DNA of 64,000 bases from Mycolicibacterium sp. BiH015 (GTDB lineage Bacteria; Actinomycetota; Actinomycetes; Mycobacteriales; Mycobacteriaceae), in NCBI RefSeq assembly GCF_027706845.1, contig NZ_JAQGCZ010000001.1, positions 620,001 to 684,000 of the forward strand, read 5' to 3'. A program made the position numbers and the translations under genes. A model generated the notes under the pieces. The model was given only the letters and a program-made list of their open reading frames with translations, ran no database searches and was not told the DNA's origin. Below, piece by piece: positions 1-9,729 of the stretch (its first letter is position 1; each line of letters opens with the position of its first letter).

Positions 1-32
1 TGATCTCAGCTCTACCGTTGCATCACGATAGT

Positions 33-59
33 TTCCGATATATCGTCTACGTATCGGAA
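33..59. promoter_or_regulatory. candidate PadR operator
   Basis: An inverted repeat (TTCCGATA at 33-40, TATCGGAA at 52-59) encloses a second small palindrome, CGATATATCG, at 36-45. It lies 40 bp upstream of the PadR-family gene. PadR regulators commonly bind AT-rich dyads of this sort in their own promoters, so autoregulation is the simple reading. The dyad is seen; the function is inferred. Confidence 0.5.
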
Positions 60-98
60 GCGCAGTCCGTGCTTCCTCTCGAAAGAAGGACACACGAC

Positions 99-797
99 AT
101 GAACACCCCTATGGACACCCCTGGACCGTTCGGAAACAGCCCCTTCGGGGGGCGCGGCTTCGGCTTCGGGTTCAGCCCCGAGGACCGCAGGACCCTTCAC
201 GAGCAGCGCAGGCAGGCCCGCCGCGAATTCCGCGATCACGTCCGCGAGCATCGTGGCGACGCCGGTTTCGGCCCCGGGTTCGGCTTCGGCCCCGGAAAGT
301 TCGGTCCCGGTTTCGGATTCGGCCCCGGCGGCCGCCGCGGCGGACCCCGGGGCGGCGGACGCGGCAAGCGCGGCGACGTCCGCGCGGCGATCCTCAAGCT
401 GCTGACGGACCGCCCCATGCACGGCTACGAGATGATCCAGGAGATCAACGAGCGCAGCCAGCAGCTATGGAAGCCCAGCCCCGGCTCGGTCTACCCCACA
501 CTGCAACTGCTCGTCGATGAAGGCCTGCTCGTCTCCACCGAGGCCGAGGGCAGCAAGAAGCTTTTCGAGCTCACCGACGAAGGCCGCGCCGCCGCGGAGA
601 AGATCGAGACGGCACCGTGGGACGAGATCGCCTCCGACGCAGACCCCGGCGCGCTCGGCCTGCGCAATGCCGTCGGCCAGCTCGCCGCCGCTGTCATTCA
701 GGCGTCCCACGCGGCCACAACCGAACAGCAGCAGCGCATCGTCGACATCGTGAACAACGCCCGCCGCGAGATCTATCAGGTCCTTTCCGAGGACTGA
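99..797 (+). CDS. PadR-family transcriptional regulator with Gly/Phe-rich N-terminus
   Basis: A 232-residue protein. Residues 1-90 are low complexity (Gly, Phe, Pro and Arg rich, with repeated FGFGPG-type motifs) and contain a short charged segment. From about residue 92 a PadR winged helix follows (AAILKLLTDRPMHGYEMIQ, then SPGSVYPTLQLLVDEGLL), then a C-terminal helical part. PadR proteins are usually dimeric repressors of stress or efflux genes. The ATG at 99 is chosen over the upstream in-frame ATG at 18 because GAAAGAAGGA precedes it and the upstream start would run through the dyad operator. A terminator-like hairpin follows the gene, so it is probably monocistronic. The ligand and target genes cannot be read from the sequence. 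Confidence 0.85.
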   Translation: MNTPMDTPGPFGNSPFGGRGFGFGFSPEDRRTLHEQRRQARREFRDHVREHRGDAGFGPGFGFGPGKFGPGFGFGPGGRRGGPRGGGRGKRGDVRAAILKLLTDRPMHGYEMIQEINERSQQLWKPSPGSVYPTLQLLVDEGLLVSTEAEGSKKLFELTDEGRAAAEKIETAPWDEIASDADPGALGLRNAVGQLAAAVIQASHAATTEQQQRIVDIVNNARREIYQVLSED

Positions 798-832
798 CCG
801 AACACGTTGGGAGGGAGTGACGCTCTCCCCCT

Positions 833-875
833 CCGGGGCGTTTTCTTTCGGTCACACCGGAAGAAAACGCCCCGG
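833..875 (+). terminator. strong hairpin after padR-like gene
   Basis: Left arm 833-851 and right arm 857-875 (CCGGGGCG followed by TTTTCTTT, and its complement) pair over 19 bp with one mismatch around a 5-nt loop. It sits 35 bp after the stop codon and just before the next gene. The A/T-rich middle of the stem has no trailing U-run, as is common in actinobacterial terminators. Confidence 0.6.
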
Positions 876-894
876 ACGCGTGTAAGTAGGAAGC

Positions 895-1770
895 ATGGAC
901 AGCTACTCCCTCGGCTCGCACACAGTCGGACGCGTCGGCTTCGGCGCCATGCAACTCCCGGGTCCCGGCGTCTTCGGACCGCCCCGGGATCACGACCAGG
1001 CGATCGCCGTGCTCAAACGAGTCATCGAACTCGGCATCAACCACATAGACACCGCGCAGTTCTACGGACCGAACGTCGCCAACGAACTGATCCGCGAAGC
1101 CCTGCACCCCTACCCCGCGGATCTCGCCCTGGTCAGCAAGGTCGGCGGCAAACGCGACGACCAGGGCAACTGGCTCGCCGCCCAGCAGCCCGACGAGCTG
1201 CGTCGCGGCATCGAGGAGAACCTCAAGACGCTCGACACCGACAAGCTCGCCGCCGTGAACCTACGAGTGTTCGCCGGTGAAGACCCCAGCGCCCCGGCTG
1301 AGGTCGACCGCGAGTTGTTCGACGCCCAGCTGACGGCGATGATCGCCGCCCGCGACGAGGGCCTCATCGACGGGATCGGGTTGAGCAGCATCAGCATCGA
1401 CCACTTGCGGATCGCGTTGGAGCGCACCGAGATCGTCTGCGTGCAGAATGCCTACAACCTCGTCGACCGGACGTCGCAGCCCGTCCTGGAACTCTGCGCT
1501 GAACGCGACATCGCGTTCGTCCCGTTCTTCCCCCTCGGCTCGGGCTTCACGCCCGACAACCCTGTGCTCAATCATCCCGCCGTTGCGCGCGAGGCGGAGA
1601 AGCTCGGCCGCACGCCGGCGCAGATCGCGCTGGCCTGGACACTGTCGGTCGCACCGAATGTGCTGTTGATCCCGGGTACCTCCTCGGTGGGGCACCTGGA
1701 GGAGAACACCGCGGTACGCGACATCGAGCTCGACGAGGAGACGAAGCGGGAGCTCGACGCCGCCGCCTGA
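895..1770 (+). CDS. aldo/keto reductase
   Basis: A 291-residue (beta/alpha)8 NAD(P)H-dependent oxidoreductase. The N-terminus shows the family strand (VGRVGFGAMQLPG), the Asp/Tyr region HIDTAQFYG near residue 51 and the Lys strand LVSKVGG near residue 81. The C-terminal cofactor region reads LLIPGTSSVGHLEEN. At the position where many members have the catalytic His, this protein reads AVNLRVF, as in the subgroup of mycobacterial AKRs lacking that His. The ATG at 895 follows GTAGGAAGC. The gene stands alone after a terminator and before prfC. The substrate is not deducible. Confidence 0.85.
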   Translation: MDSYSLGSHTVGRVGFGAMQLPGPGVFGPPRDHDQAIAVLKRVIELGINHIDTAQFYGPNVANELIREALHPYPADLALVSKVGGKRDDQGNWLAAQQPDELRRGIEENLKTLDTDKLAAVNLRVFAGEDPSAPAEVDRELFDAQLTAMIAARDEGLIDGIGLSSISIDHLRIALERTEIVCVQNAYNLVDRTSQPVLELCAERDIAFVPFFPLGSGFTPDNPVLNHPAVAREAEKLGRTPAQIALAWTLSVAPNVLLIPGTSSVGHLEENTAVRDIELDEETKRELDAAA

Positions 1771-1843
1771 TCGCCTGCGCCGGCGGGACCAGGTCCCCGC
1801 GATTTACGTTTTCCCAGCTGCGGCCAATAAAATCGCCGTCAAC

Positions 1844-3445
1844 ATGAGCAATTCCACCGCCGTTTCCACCGAGGCGCGCCGCCGCAGAACGTTCGCCGTC
1901 ATCAGCCACCCCGACGCAGGCAAGTCCACGCTGACCGAGGCGTTGGTTCTGCACGCCAAGGCGATCACCGAGGCGGGCGCCATCCACGGCAAGTCCGGCA
2001 GGCGCTCCACGGTGTCGGACTGGATGGAGATGGAAAAGGCGCGCGGCATCTCGATCACGTCGACGGCGCTGCAATTCCCGTACACCACGAACGCGGGTGA
2101 GGTCTGCATCATCAACCTGCTCGACACCCCGGGCCACGCGGACTTCTCCGAGGACACCTATCGGGTGCTGACCGCCGTCGACTCGGCGGTGATGCTGATC
2201 GACGCGGCGAAGGGCCTCGAGCCGCAGACGCTGAAGCTCTTCCAGGTGTGTCGGCATCGCCGGATCCCGATCATCACGGTCATCAACAAGTGGGACCGCC
2301 CCGGCCGCCACGCGCTGGAATTGATGGACGAGATTCAGGCGGAGATCGGTCTGCGGCCGACACCGCTGACCTGGCCGGTGGGCATCGCCGGTGACTTCAA
2401 GGGCGTGCTGGACCGGCGCACCGGCAAGTTCATCCGCTTCACCCGTACCGCCGGCGGCGCCACCGCGGCCCCCGAGGAACACATCGATCCGTCCCGCGCC
2501 CACGACGTCGCAGGCGTGGACTGGGATACCGCCGTCGAGGAGTCCGAGCTGCTCGAAGCCGACGGCGCCGATTTCGATCCCGAGACGTTCCTGGACTGCA
2601 CCTCGACGCCGGTGCTGTTCACCTCGGCCGCACTCAATTTCGGGGTGAACCAGCTGCTCGACGTCCTGGCGCAACTCGCACCGCCGCCGGCCGGGCAACG
2701 TGACGTCGACGGCAACCTCCGCGAGGCCGACGCCCCGTTCAGCGCCTTCGTGTTCAAGGTGCAGGCGGGCATGGATTCGGCCCACCGGGATCGCATCGCG
2801 TATGCGCGGGTGTGCTCGGGCACCTTCGAGCGCGGGGATGTCCTCACCCACGCCTCCACCGGAAAGCCGTTCGTCACCAAGTACGCGCAGTCGGTGTTCG
2901 GGCGGGAGCGTTCGACCCTCGACACGGCGTGGCCGGGCGACGTCATCGGCCTGGCCAACGCCGCGGCGCTGCGGCCGGGCGACACTCTCTATCAAGACGT
3001 CGCGGTGAAATACCCTCCCATTCCCAGCTTTTCGCCCGAGCACTTCTCCGTCGCGCGGGGCAGCGACCCCAGCAAGCACAAGCAGTTCCGTAAAGGCATC
3101 GAGCAGCTCGACCAGGAAGGCGTGGTCCAGGTGCTGAAGTCGGACCGTCGCGGTGACCAGGCCCCGGTCCTGGCCGCCGTCGGGCCGATGCAGTTCGAGG
3201 TCGCCAGCCACCGGATGACGGCCGAGTTCAGCGCGCCGATCTCGTTGGAGCCGCTTCCCTACACGGTGGCCCGCATCTGCGAGCCCGAGGACGCCGAGCT
3301 TCTGGCGAAGCTGGCGTCGGTGGAGGTCTTCACCAGGACCGACGGGGTCATGCTCGCGGTGTTCTCCACAAAGTGGCGGCTGGAGAACGTGATACGGGAA
3401 AACCCGGACGTGAAGCTGCGGTCACTGGTGGCCGCCGGCCAGTAG
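1844..3445 (+). CDS. prfC: peptide chain release factor 3
   Basis: A 533-residue translational GTPase that recycles RF1/RF2 from the ribosome after peptide release. The P-loop SHPDAGKSTL lies near residue 22, followed by the G2/switch region (KARGISITST), G3 LDTPGHADF and G4 NKWDRP. EF-Tu-like domain 2 and the RF3 C-terminal domain (QFEVASHRM ... FSTKWRLEN) come after. Length matches the family (about 530). It is convergent with the MmyB-type regulator, whose stop abuts this one with no intergenic base. Confidence 0.93.
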   Translation: MSNSTAVSTEARRRRTFAVISHPDAGKSTLTEALVLHAKAITEAGAIHGKSGRRSTVSDWMEMEKARGISITSTALQFPYTTNAGEVCIINLLDTPGHADFSEDTYRVLTAVDSAVMLIDAAKGLEPQTLKLFQVCRHRRIPIITVINKWDRPGRHALELMDEIQAEIGLRPTPLTWPVGIAGDFKGVLDRRTGKFIRFTRTAGGATAAPEEHIDPSRAHDVAGVDWDTAVEESELLEADGADFDPETFLDCTSTPVLFTSAALNFGVNQLLDVLAQLAPPPAGQRDVDGNLREADAPFSAFVFKVQAGMDSAHRDRIAYARVCSGTFERGDVLTHASTGKPFVTKYAQSVFGRERSTLDTAWPGDVIGLANAAALRPGDTLYQDVAVKYPPIPSFSPEHFSVARGSDPSKHKQFRKGIEQLDQEGVVQVLKSDRRGDQAPVLAAVGPMQFEVASHRMTAEFSAPISLEPLPYTVARICEPEDAELLAKLASVEVFTRTDGVMLAVFSTKWRLENVIRENPDVKLRSLVAAGQ

Positions 3446-4315
3446 TCAGTCGACGTCGACGGACGGGGTGGAGCTCCAGCTCAGCAGCAGGTTCAGCGCG
3501 TCGCGCGACGGTGAACCGGCTTCGGTGGTGTAGACGAACAACGTCTGGTCGGCGTCGCCGGGCATGGTGAAGGTCTCGAAATCGACGGACAGCTCGCCGA
3601 CGACCGGATGGCGCAGCCGCTTGGTGCCGTGGGTCCGCTGGAACACCCGGTGCTCGGACCACCATGCGCGGAATTCCGGGCTCGCGGAGGACAGTTCGTC
3701 GACCAGTGCGGCAGCGACCGGGTCGTTCGGATCGTTACCCATGTCCAGCCGCAGATTCTCGACCGCCGATCGGGCCTGGATCTCCCAATCCACGAACAGG
3801 TCTCGCGCCTGAGCTGAGGTGAGCATCCATCGCGCGTAGTTGCGCTGGGGTGGCCGCATCGCGTCGAAGTCGGCGAACAGCGCACGGGCGGCTTGGTTGC
3901 TGGCCAGCACATCGGTGAGCCGGCCCAGGATGATCGCCGGGGCGGTGTCGAGCGAGTCCAGCAGTTGGTACAACCCGGGGCGTATCCGCTGCACGGGCCG
4001 AGAGGCCCGACGCCGGTGTGACGGTGCGCCGACCAGGTGGCCCAGGTGGGCACGCCCGGTGCTGTCGAGGTTCAGGGCCCGCGCGATCGCGTCGAGCACC
4101 GCGGACGACGGCGTGATCCGCCGCCCTTGCTCCAGCCGCGTGTAGTAGTCGGTCGACACCCCGGCCAGCAGGGCGACCTCTTCGCGCCGCAGACCCGGGA
4201 CGCGACGTACCCTGGCGTCGGCGGGAAGGCCCGCCCGCGCCGGATCAACCGCGGCACGAGCGCGTTTCAGGAAGTCCGCGAGTTCGCGGTTGGCATCCGC
4301 CACAGTCGCCATCAT
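3446..4315 (-). CDS. MmyB/XRE-type helix-turn-helix regulator
   Basis: About 289 residues. An N-terminal XRE helix-turn-helix (RRVPGLRREEVALLAGVSTDYYTRLEQGRR, residues about 40-70 here described in two parts) is followed by a MmyB-like ligand-binding PAS domain (RWMLTSAQARDLFVDWE ... RLRHPVVGELSVDFETF). These actinobacterial regulators usually sit divergent from a short-chain dehydrogenase they control, as here. Two adjacent ATGs (4315 and 4312) are possible; the longer reading to 4378 runs through the divergent promoter and is disfavoured. The ligand is unknown; fatty acids bind some relatives. Confidence 0.8.
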   Translation of the reverse strand: MMATVADANRELADFLKRARAAVDPARAGLPADARVRRVPGLRREEVALLAGVSTDYYTRLEQGRRITPSSAVLDAIARALNLDSTGRAHLGHLVGAPSHRRRASRPVQRIRPGLYQLLDSLDTAPAIILGRLTDVLASNQAARALFADFDAMRPPQRNYARWMLTSAQARDLFVDWEIQARSAVENLRLDMGNDPNDPVAAALVDELSSASPEFRAWWSEHRVFQRTHGTKRLRHPVVGELSVDFETFTMPGDADQTLFVYTTEAGSPSRDALNLLLSWSSTPSVDVD

Positions 4316-4338
4316 CGCAGAAACAGTCAGCCTGCAGG

Positions 4339-4355
4339 TAGGACAGCGAGTCCTA
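4339..4355. promoter_or_regulatory. candidate operator, regulator/SDR divergent promoter
   Basis: A perfect 6-bp dyad, TAGGAC-agcga-GTCCTA, lies in the divergent promoter region between the MmyB-type regulator and the SDR gene. Its size and position fit a dimeric HTH regulator's operator. The repeat is seen; the assignment is inferred. Confidence 0.45.
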
Positions 4356-4477
4356 GGTTGTGGTGACCCAGCCCGCACAGAGCCTGTTATGGCCGCCCAC
4401 CGCGTTCGGCCGTTCCCCAGAATGGGTGCATGCCGTTCTCAAAAGAGTTCGGTGACAGATGATTTCGAGGAGACATC

Positions 4478-5329
4478 ATGGCTTACCCTACCGACGCCCC
4501 CGCCACCTGGTTCGTGACCGGCGCTTCCCGCGGCCTCGGTCTCGAACTCGTCCGGCAGTTGCTCGAGCGGGGTGACAACGTCGCAGCGACCACCCGGTCG
4601 TCCGAGCGGTTGCTGGGCGCACTGACCGGCGTCGACACCGATCGGCTGCTGCCCCTGCAGGTCGACCTTGCGGATCCCGCCGCGGTCGAGGACGCTGTCG
4701 CCGCCGCAGTGCAGAGGTTCGGGCGTCTCGACGTCGTGGTCAACAACGCCGGCTACGGCCTGATCGCGGCGGTCGAGGAGATCACCGACGCCGAGGCACG
4801 GGCAATGTTCGACGTACAGGTGTTCGGAGCATGGAATGTGCTGCGAGCAGCCATTCCTCACCTGCGGGCCGCACGCAGTGGCCACATCGTCAACGTGTCC
4901 TCGATCCTTGGTTTGATCGCCTTCCCCGGCTGGGCGCTCTACAGCGCGGGCAAGTTCGCGCTCAACGGGCTCAGCGAGGCGTTGGCGCAGGAGCTGGCCG
5001 GCTTCGGCATCAACGTCACCATCGTCGAACCGGGATACTTCCGCACCGACTTCCTGACCCCCGAGTCGCTGGCACTGCCGGCCGCCGCCGGGGACGCGTA
5101 CCCCGCGATCCGAGAAATGACCGAGCAGCATCTGCACATGCAGGGCACCCAGCTTGGTGATCCGGTCAAGGGCGCCGCGGCGATCATCGACATCGCGGTG
5201 AAGGGGACGGGTCCGCTGCACCAGCTGCTCGGCTCGGACGCGCTATCGCTGGCCCAGGGGCACATCGACTCTTTGACCGCCGACGTGGAGGCCGGCCGCG
5301 ATCTGGCGCTGTCCACCGATCACGCGTGA
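4478..5329 (+). CDS. short-chain dehydrogenase/reductase
   Basis: A 283-residue classical SDR. The cofactor loop TGASRGLGLEL is near residue 13, the NNAGYG motif near 90, the catalytic Ser region VNVSSILG near 140 and the YSAGK motif near 155. The ATG at 4478 follows GAGGAGACATC. Related SDRs next to MmyB-type regulators are induced by the regulator's ligand. Substrate unknown. About 115 bp of unremarkable sequence separates it from the next gene. Confidence 0.88.
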   Translation: MAYPTDAPATWFVTGASRGLGLELVRQLLERGDNVAATTRSSERLLGALTGVDTDRLLPLQVDLADPAAVEDAVAAAVQRFGRLDVVVNNAGYGLIAAVEEITDAEARAMFDVQVFGAWNVLRAAIPHLRAARSGHIVNVSSILGLIAFPGWALYSAGKFALNGLSEALAQELAGFGINVTIVEPGYFRTDFLTPESLALPAAAGDAYPAIREMTEQHLHMQGTQLGDPVKGAAAIIDIAVKGTGPLHQLLGSDALSLAQGHIDSLTADVEAGRDLALSTDHA

Positions 5330-5445
5330 CCGGTCAGTCGAGCAGTTCCGGCTGGCACTACTGCGCGAAGTGCCGCTAGCGGCCTGGCCGCGACCTGCGT
5401 TCGGCCGGAAGCATGGGCGTATCGACAACCCGGAGGGAATCACCG

Positions 5446-6006
5446 ATGCGCAACGATGTCCGAGACGACCTGGTCCTGTCCCATGCTGTGGTGACCGCCG
5501 ACGTGAATGTCGCGTTCGACCATGTCGACATCGCCGAATGGTTGAAAACCCTTCCCACCCATGAGTATCAGCGCTGCGCTCCGGGTGATCACAAGGCCGC
5601 CGGTTACACCGTCGACGACGACGGGACGCCGATGTCCATCAACGTGGAGATGATCGGCACCGGCCTGGTGGTGCAGCAGTACCGTTTCGAGGTCGCTGGA
5701 ACGCACTACTGCAAGATGGTGTCGCTCTCGGATGTGCTGACACCCCACGGTTGGACCACCACCCAGGTGATCTGGGAGCTACAGATGGAGCAGATCGACG
5801 GTGATCGTTGCCGGTACACCAACACGGTGACGTCACATCCGACCGAGCATTTCCTGACGTTCATCGCCGAGAACGGCCAGACATTCGCTGAAGCGGCTGC
5901 AGCACGGCAGGATTCGTCGGGACGGCACTGTCAGGTCGAGACGCCGTTGTACGCCGAAAGCATCAGCCGGTGGGCGCAAGCCCGCATGTCGGCATCGGTG
6001 GCCTGA
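5446..6006 (+). CDS. conserved protein of unknown function, possible SRPBCC-like fold
   Basis: A 186-residue soluble protein. The start at 5446 is preceded by CGGAGGGAATCACCG. I do not recognise a characterised family. The alternation of strands (TPMSINVEMIGTGLVVQQYRFEV, described in two parts; CKMVSLSDVLTP; TTQVIWELQME; CRYTNTVTSHPTEHF) resembles a helix-grip fold such as polyketide-cyclase/SRPBCC proteins, but this is an impression. It ends two bases before the quinone oxidoreductase gene, so the two are probably co-transcribed. Confidence 0.7.
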   Translation: MRNDVRDDLVLSHAVVTADVNVAFDHVDIAEWLKTLPTHEYQRCAPGDHKAAGYTVDDDGTPMSINVEMIGTGLVVQQYRFEVAGTHYCKMVSLSDVLTPHGWTTTQVIWELQMEQIDGDRCRYTNTVTSHPTEHFLTFIAENGQTFAEAAAARQDSSGRHCQVETPLYAESISRWAQARMSASVA

Positions 6007-6008
6007 GG

Positions 6009-6992
6009 ATGCCCTCGGCCATCGTCTTCGACGCACCGGGAGACCCCGATGTCCTGAGATGGCGCCGGATGGACGTCTTGCACCCGGGCCCCGACGAGGT
6101 GGTGATCGCCGTGCAGGCGGCCGGCGTCAACAACGCGGACCTCATGCAGCGTCGCGGGCGCTACCCGCTACCGCATGGTGCACCGCCGGTCTTGGGGCTG
6201 GAGTGCGCCGGCACGATCACCGCGGTGGGCGCCGACGTCGCCGCATGGTCGGTCGGTGACGAGGTGTGCGCCCTGCTGGACGGCGGCGGCTACGCCGACG
6301 AGGTCGTCGTGCGCGGTAGCCAGGTGATGCCGATACCTACCGGGGTGTCGGTGGTCGAGGCTGCCGCGATTCCCGAGGTGGCCTGCACCGTCTATTCGAA
6401 CCTCGCGATGATCGCCGGACTCACAGCCGGCCACTCGGTGCTGATCCACGGTGCCGGCGGCGGGATCGGCACGTTCGCCATCCAGTGGGCATCCACGATC
6501 GGCGCCGACGTGATCGCCACCGCGGGAAGCGATGAGAAGACCCGTGCGGGAGAACAATTGGGTGCGCGAGTGGGCATCAACTACCGCACCCAAGACTTCG
6601 TGGCAGAGTGCGCGGCAGCGACCGGCGGCCGCGGTGTCGACGCGATCCTCGACGTCGTGGGATCTGACTATCTCGCGCGCAACATCGAATGCCTGGCGTC
6701 GGACGGACACCTCGTCGTGATCGGTGGTTCCGTCGCGCCGGCCCCACTCGACCTCGGTCTGCTGATGTCCAAGCGCGCGAGCGTCACTGCGACGATGTTG
6801 CGCGGACGTTCGGCCGCACAGAAGGCCGCGATCGTCGAGGGGGTGACGCGCGATGTGCTGCCCCTGTTCGCCGCCGGCGCCATCCGAGTGGTCGTCGACA
6901 CGGTGGTACCTCTGTCCGAGGCGGCCCGAGCCCATGAACTACTCGAGTCGACAAGGACCGTCGGCAAGATCATTCTCGACAACCAGCACTGA
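6009..6992 (+). CDS. zinc-type alcohol dehydrogenase / NADPH:quinone oxidoreductase family protein
   Basis: A 327-residue MDR-superfamily protein. The N-terminal GroES-like part has QAAGVNNADLMQRRGRYP and GLECAGTITAVG. The Rossmann motif HGAGGGIGTFAIQ lies near residue 145, and the C-terminus carries the quinone-oxidoreductase pattern ending TVGKIIL. It lacks the catalytic zinc cysteines of true ADHs, as expected for QOR-type enzymes. The ATG at 6009 directly follows the upstream stop. It is convergent with glpK, whose stop begins one base later. Confidence 0.85.
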   Translation: MPSAIVFDAPGDPDVLRWRRMDVLHPGPDEVVIAVQAAGVNNADLMQRRGRYPLPHGAPPVLGLECAGTITAVGADVAAWSVGDEVCALLDGGGYADEVVVRGSQVMPIPTGVSVVEAAAIPEVACTVYSNLAMIAGLTAGHSVLIHGAGGGIGTFAIQWASTIGADVIATAGSDEKTRAGEQLGARVGINYRTQDFVAECAAATGGRGVDAILDVVGSDYLARNIECLASDGHLVVIGGSVAPAPLDLGLLMSKRASVTATMLRGRSAAQKAAIVEGVTRDVLPLFAAGAIRVVVDTVVPLSEAARAHELLESTRTVGKIILDNQH

Positions 6993-8501
6993 TCAGTCGA
7001 CGTCGACCCAATCCAGGGTTCGCTCAACGGCTTTGCGCCAACCGGCGTACCCCGACTCGCGTTGGTCCTCGGACCACTGCGGTGTCCACCGCTTGTCTTC
7101 CTGCCAGTTCGCACGCAGGTCGTCGGTGCCGTCCCAGAACCCGACGGCCAATCCGGCGGCATAGGCGGCGCCGAGCGCTGTCGTCTCCGAGACCACGGGT
7201 TTGACGACGTCGACGCCGAGCACGTCGGCCTGGATCTGCATGCACAGGTCGTTGGCGGTGATACCGCCGTCGACCTTCAGAACCTCAAGGTGCACATCGG
7301 AATCGGCCTCCATGGCGTCGACGACGTCGCGGCTCTGATAGCAGATCGCCTCCAGCGTCGCGCGGGCCAGATGTGCGTTGGTGTTGAAGCGCGACAACCC
7401 GACGATGGCGCCGCGCGCATCCGACCGCCAGTACGGGGCGAACAGGCCGGAGAACGCGGGCACGAAGTACACGCCGCCGTTGTCCTCGACCTGACGGGCC
7501 AGCGCCTCGCTCTGGGACGCCCCGCTGATGATGCCCAGCTGATCACGCAGCCACTGCACCGCCGAGCCGGTGACGGCGATCGAACCCTCCAGGGCGTAAA
7601 CGGGTTTGGCGTCATTGAATTGGTAGCAGACGGTGGTGAGCAGCCCGTTCTGCGATCGTACGATGTCCTCACCGGTGTTCATCAGGAGGAAATTGCCTGT
7701 GCCGTAGGTGTTCTTGGCTTCCCCGGCGTCGAGGCAGACCTGTCCTACCATCGCTGCCTGTTGATCGCCCAGGATGCCGGTGATCGGCAACTCACCGTCG
7801 ACCACCGACGTCACACCGAACGGCTCAGTGGTCGACGACGGTCGGATCTCGGGAAGCATCTGACGCGGAATATCGAAGAACCCCAGCAGTTCGTCATCCC
7901 AGTCGAGGGTTTCCAGGTTCATCAGCATGGTCCGGCTGGCGTTGGTGACGTCGGTGGCGTGCACACCGCCGTGGTGGCCGCCGGTCAGGTTCCACAGCAC
8001 CCAGGTATCCGTCGTCCCGAACAGGGCGTCGCCCTTCTCGGCGGCGTCGCGCAGACCGTCGACGTTTTCCAGCAGCCACTGCAGCTTGCCGCCCGAGAAG
8101 TAGGTGGCCGGCGGCAGACCGGCCTTCTGCCGGATGACGTCGCCGCGGCCGTTTCGTTCCAATGCCGAAGCGATCCGGTCGGTGCGGGTGTCCTGCCAGA
8201 CGATCGCGTTGTAGTACGGCCTTCCGGTGCGGCGGTTCCAGACCAGCGACGTCTCCCGCTGGTTGGTGATGCCCAGTGCCGCGAGATCACCGGAGGACAG
8301 GTTCGTTCTGTTGAGCGCCGAAGCGAGCACCGATGCGGTGCGCTCCCAGATTTCGACGGGGTTGTGCTCGACCCAGCCCGCTTTCGGCAGGATCTGTTCG
8401 TGTTCGAGTTGGTGACGCCCGACTTCGGCGCCGTTGTGGTCGAAGATCATGCACCGCGTGCTGGTGGTGCCCTGGTCGATTGCAGCGACGAAGTCGGCCA
8501 T
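6993..8501 (-). CDS. glpK: glycerol kinase
   Basis: A 502-residue FGGY-family kinase that phosphorylates glycerol to glycerol 3-phosphate. The N-terminus [16 protein letters not shown] is the ATP-binding phosphate-1 motif. Glycerol-site signatures [12 protein letters not shown] and WQDTRT follow, then the [13 protein letters not shown] and YGTGNF motifs, and a C-terminal FGGY signature ([17 protein letters not shown]). Length matches the family (about 500). The ATG at 8501 is used; longer readings are disfavoured because the family N-terminus starts here. Confidence 0.95.
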   Translation of the reverse strand: MADFVAAIDQGTTSTRCMIFDHNGAEVGRHQLEHEQILPKAGWVEHNPVEIWERTASVLASALNRTNLSSGDLAALGITNQRETSLVWNRRTGRPYYNAIVWQDTRTDRIASALERNGRGDVIRQKAGLPPATYFSGGKLQWLLENVDGLRDAAEKGDALFGTTDTWVLWNLTGGHHGGVHATDVTNASRTMLMNLETLDWDDELLGFFDIPRQMLPEIRPSSTTEPFGVTSVVDGELPITGILGDQQAAMVGQVCLDAGEAKNTYGTGNFLLMNTGEDIVRSQNGLLTTVCYQFNDAKPVYALEGSIAVTGSAVQWLRDQLGIISGASQSEALARQVEDNGGVYFVPAFSGLFAPYWRSDARGAIVGLSRFNTNAHLARATLEAICYQSRDVVDAMEADSDVHLEVLKVDGGITANDLCMQIQADVLGVDVVKPVVSETTALGAAYAAGLAVGFWDGTDDLRANWQEDKRWTPQWSEDQRESGYAGWRKAVERTLDWVDVD

Positions 8502-8594
8502 GGCTCCATGATGGACTACGAGGCTGCACTGATCTCCCGAACGCCTCGCCGCCGCACCGGGGCGCGCTAGAGTGCGCAGAGGCGCGACGGAAAG

Positions 8595-8954
8595 GTGCCG
8601 CTCATCAAAACTCGACCCCGCCGCTGCACGCTCGCCGGCGTCGCCGCCGCCTTCACGGCCGCACCGGTCCTGCTCAGCGCAGCCGCCCACGCCCAGCCGG
8701 CTCCCCCACCCGTGGATCCCCGGATCGGGTGCGAGTCGCCCGAGTTCGGCGGCGTCTTCGTCCCCGTCACGGCGACGTATTCCGAATGCCGATACATCGT
8801 CACGGGCAGCTTCTACTACGACGGCTACGACAACGGCGTCTACACCGGCACGCTCGTGTACCGGGACGGGGCGAAGGTTCCGACAGAGCGCCCGAAGATG
8901 CCCGAAACGTTCACGGCGCCAGGCGGCGTTCCGCTTCTCCTACCGTTCGGATGA
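8595..8954 (+). CDS. small exported protein of unknown function
   Basis: A 119-residue protein starting with GTG after GACGGAAAG. Residues 1-37 form a signal peptide: RPRRC charged region, hydrophobic [17 protein letters not shown], likely cleavage near AHAQP. The mature part has two cysteines (GCES, SECRY), probably a disulfide, and several aromatic residues ([11 protein letters not shown]). No family recognised. The methyltransferase gene starts 40 bp after its stop. Confidence 0.65.
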   Translation: MPLIKTRPRRCTLAGVAAAFTAAPVLLSAAAHAQPAPPPVDPRIGCESPEFGGVFVPVTATYSECRYIVTGSFYYDGYDNGVYTGTLVYRDGAKVPTERPKMPETFTAPGGVPLLLPFG

Positions 8955-8994
8955 CGCCCTGAAGACCGCGCCACGGACGGCAGGCCTCGCGGAC

Positions 8995-9729
8995 ATGCCG
9001 CGTGGCGGGCCGAACGCGTCGTGCCTGGATCGGCTGCTGGAAACCGATCGGCTGGAGTACCTGGACCGCGACTCCGACGGAGACGACAACCTCGAAGCGA
9101 TGAAGCGCAGCGTCGTGCGCGCGCTGGACTGGACCGGCGAGGTGTTCGGCAATCACGAGCGGTTCGCGAAGATCGCGCTGGACGAGGTCGCTGACGTCCC
9201 CGACCCCAGGATCCTGGAACTCGGTGCCGGGCACGGAGCGCTGTCGCGCAAACTGCTGGACTGGCATCCGAGCGCGCACGTCACTATCACCGATGTCGAA
9301 CCGGCCTCGGTGGCCGCGATGGCGGCCACCGATCTCGGGTCGCATCCCCGCGCCGAGGTGCGGGAAATGGATGCGACGGATCTGGACGCGGCGGACGGCG
9401 AGTTCGCGCTGGCGGTGTTCGCGCTGTCGTTTCACCACCTTCCTCCCGACGCCGCGGCTAGGGTGATCGCCGAAGGCACCCGCGCCGCGGACACGCTGCT
9501 CATCATCGACCTGCCGCGTCCGCCGGCGCCGTTGCATCTGCTGCGGCTGGCCTCGATGCTCCCGCTGGCGCCGGTGATCCCGTTCGTGCACGACGGCGTG
9601 ATCAGCTCGTTGCGCGCCTACAGTCCGTCGGCGCTACGCGCGTTGGCGGCACACGCCGGGCCGTCCATCGACATCGAACTGCGCGGCGGGTTGTTCAGTC
9701 CGCAAGTGGCAATCCTGCGGCGCCGATAG
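8995..9729 (+). CDS. class I SAM-dependent methyltransferase
   Basis: A 244-residue protein. Motif I reads ILELGAGHGALSRKLL (near residue 73), the acidic loop TITDVEP follows and AVFALSFHHLPPDAA is the post-II region. Substrate unknown. The ATG at 8995 is the first start consistent with the domain; the frame is open upstream but overlaps the exported protein. Its TAG stop is the first three bases of the 20-bp repeat bounding the accessory locus. That same repeat at 19094 leads directly into a GCS-like gene, so the two genes were probably neighbours before the locus was inserted. Confidence 0.82.
   Translation: MPRGGPNASCLDRLLETDRLEYLDRDSDGDDNLEAMKRSVVRALDWTGEVFGNHERFAKIALDEVADVPDPRILELGAGHGALSRKLLDWHPSAHVTITDVEPASVAAMAATDLGSHPRAEVREMDATDLDAADGEFALAVFALSFHHLPPDAAARVIAEGTRAADTLLIIDLPRPPAPLHLLRLASMLPLAPVIPFVHDGVISSLRAYSPSALRALAAHAGPSIDIELRGGLFSPQVAILRRR

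Noticed and set aside
12..422. Minus-strand frame opposite the PadR gene's N-terminus.
   Set aside because: Low-complexity mirror of Gly/Pro codons, without ribosome-binding site or domain.
1568..3211. 547-codon minus-strand frame opposite prfC.
   Set aside because: Mirror frame of a high-GC gene with clear RF3 motifs on the plus strand; its translation has no recognisable domain.
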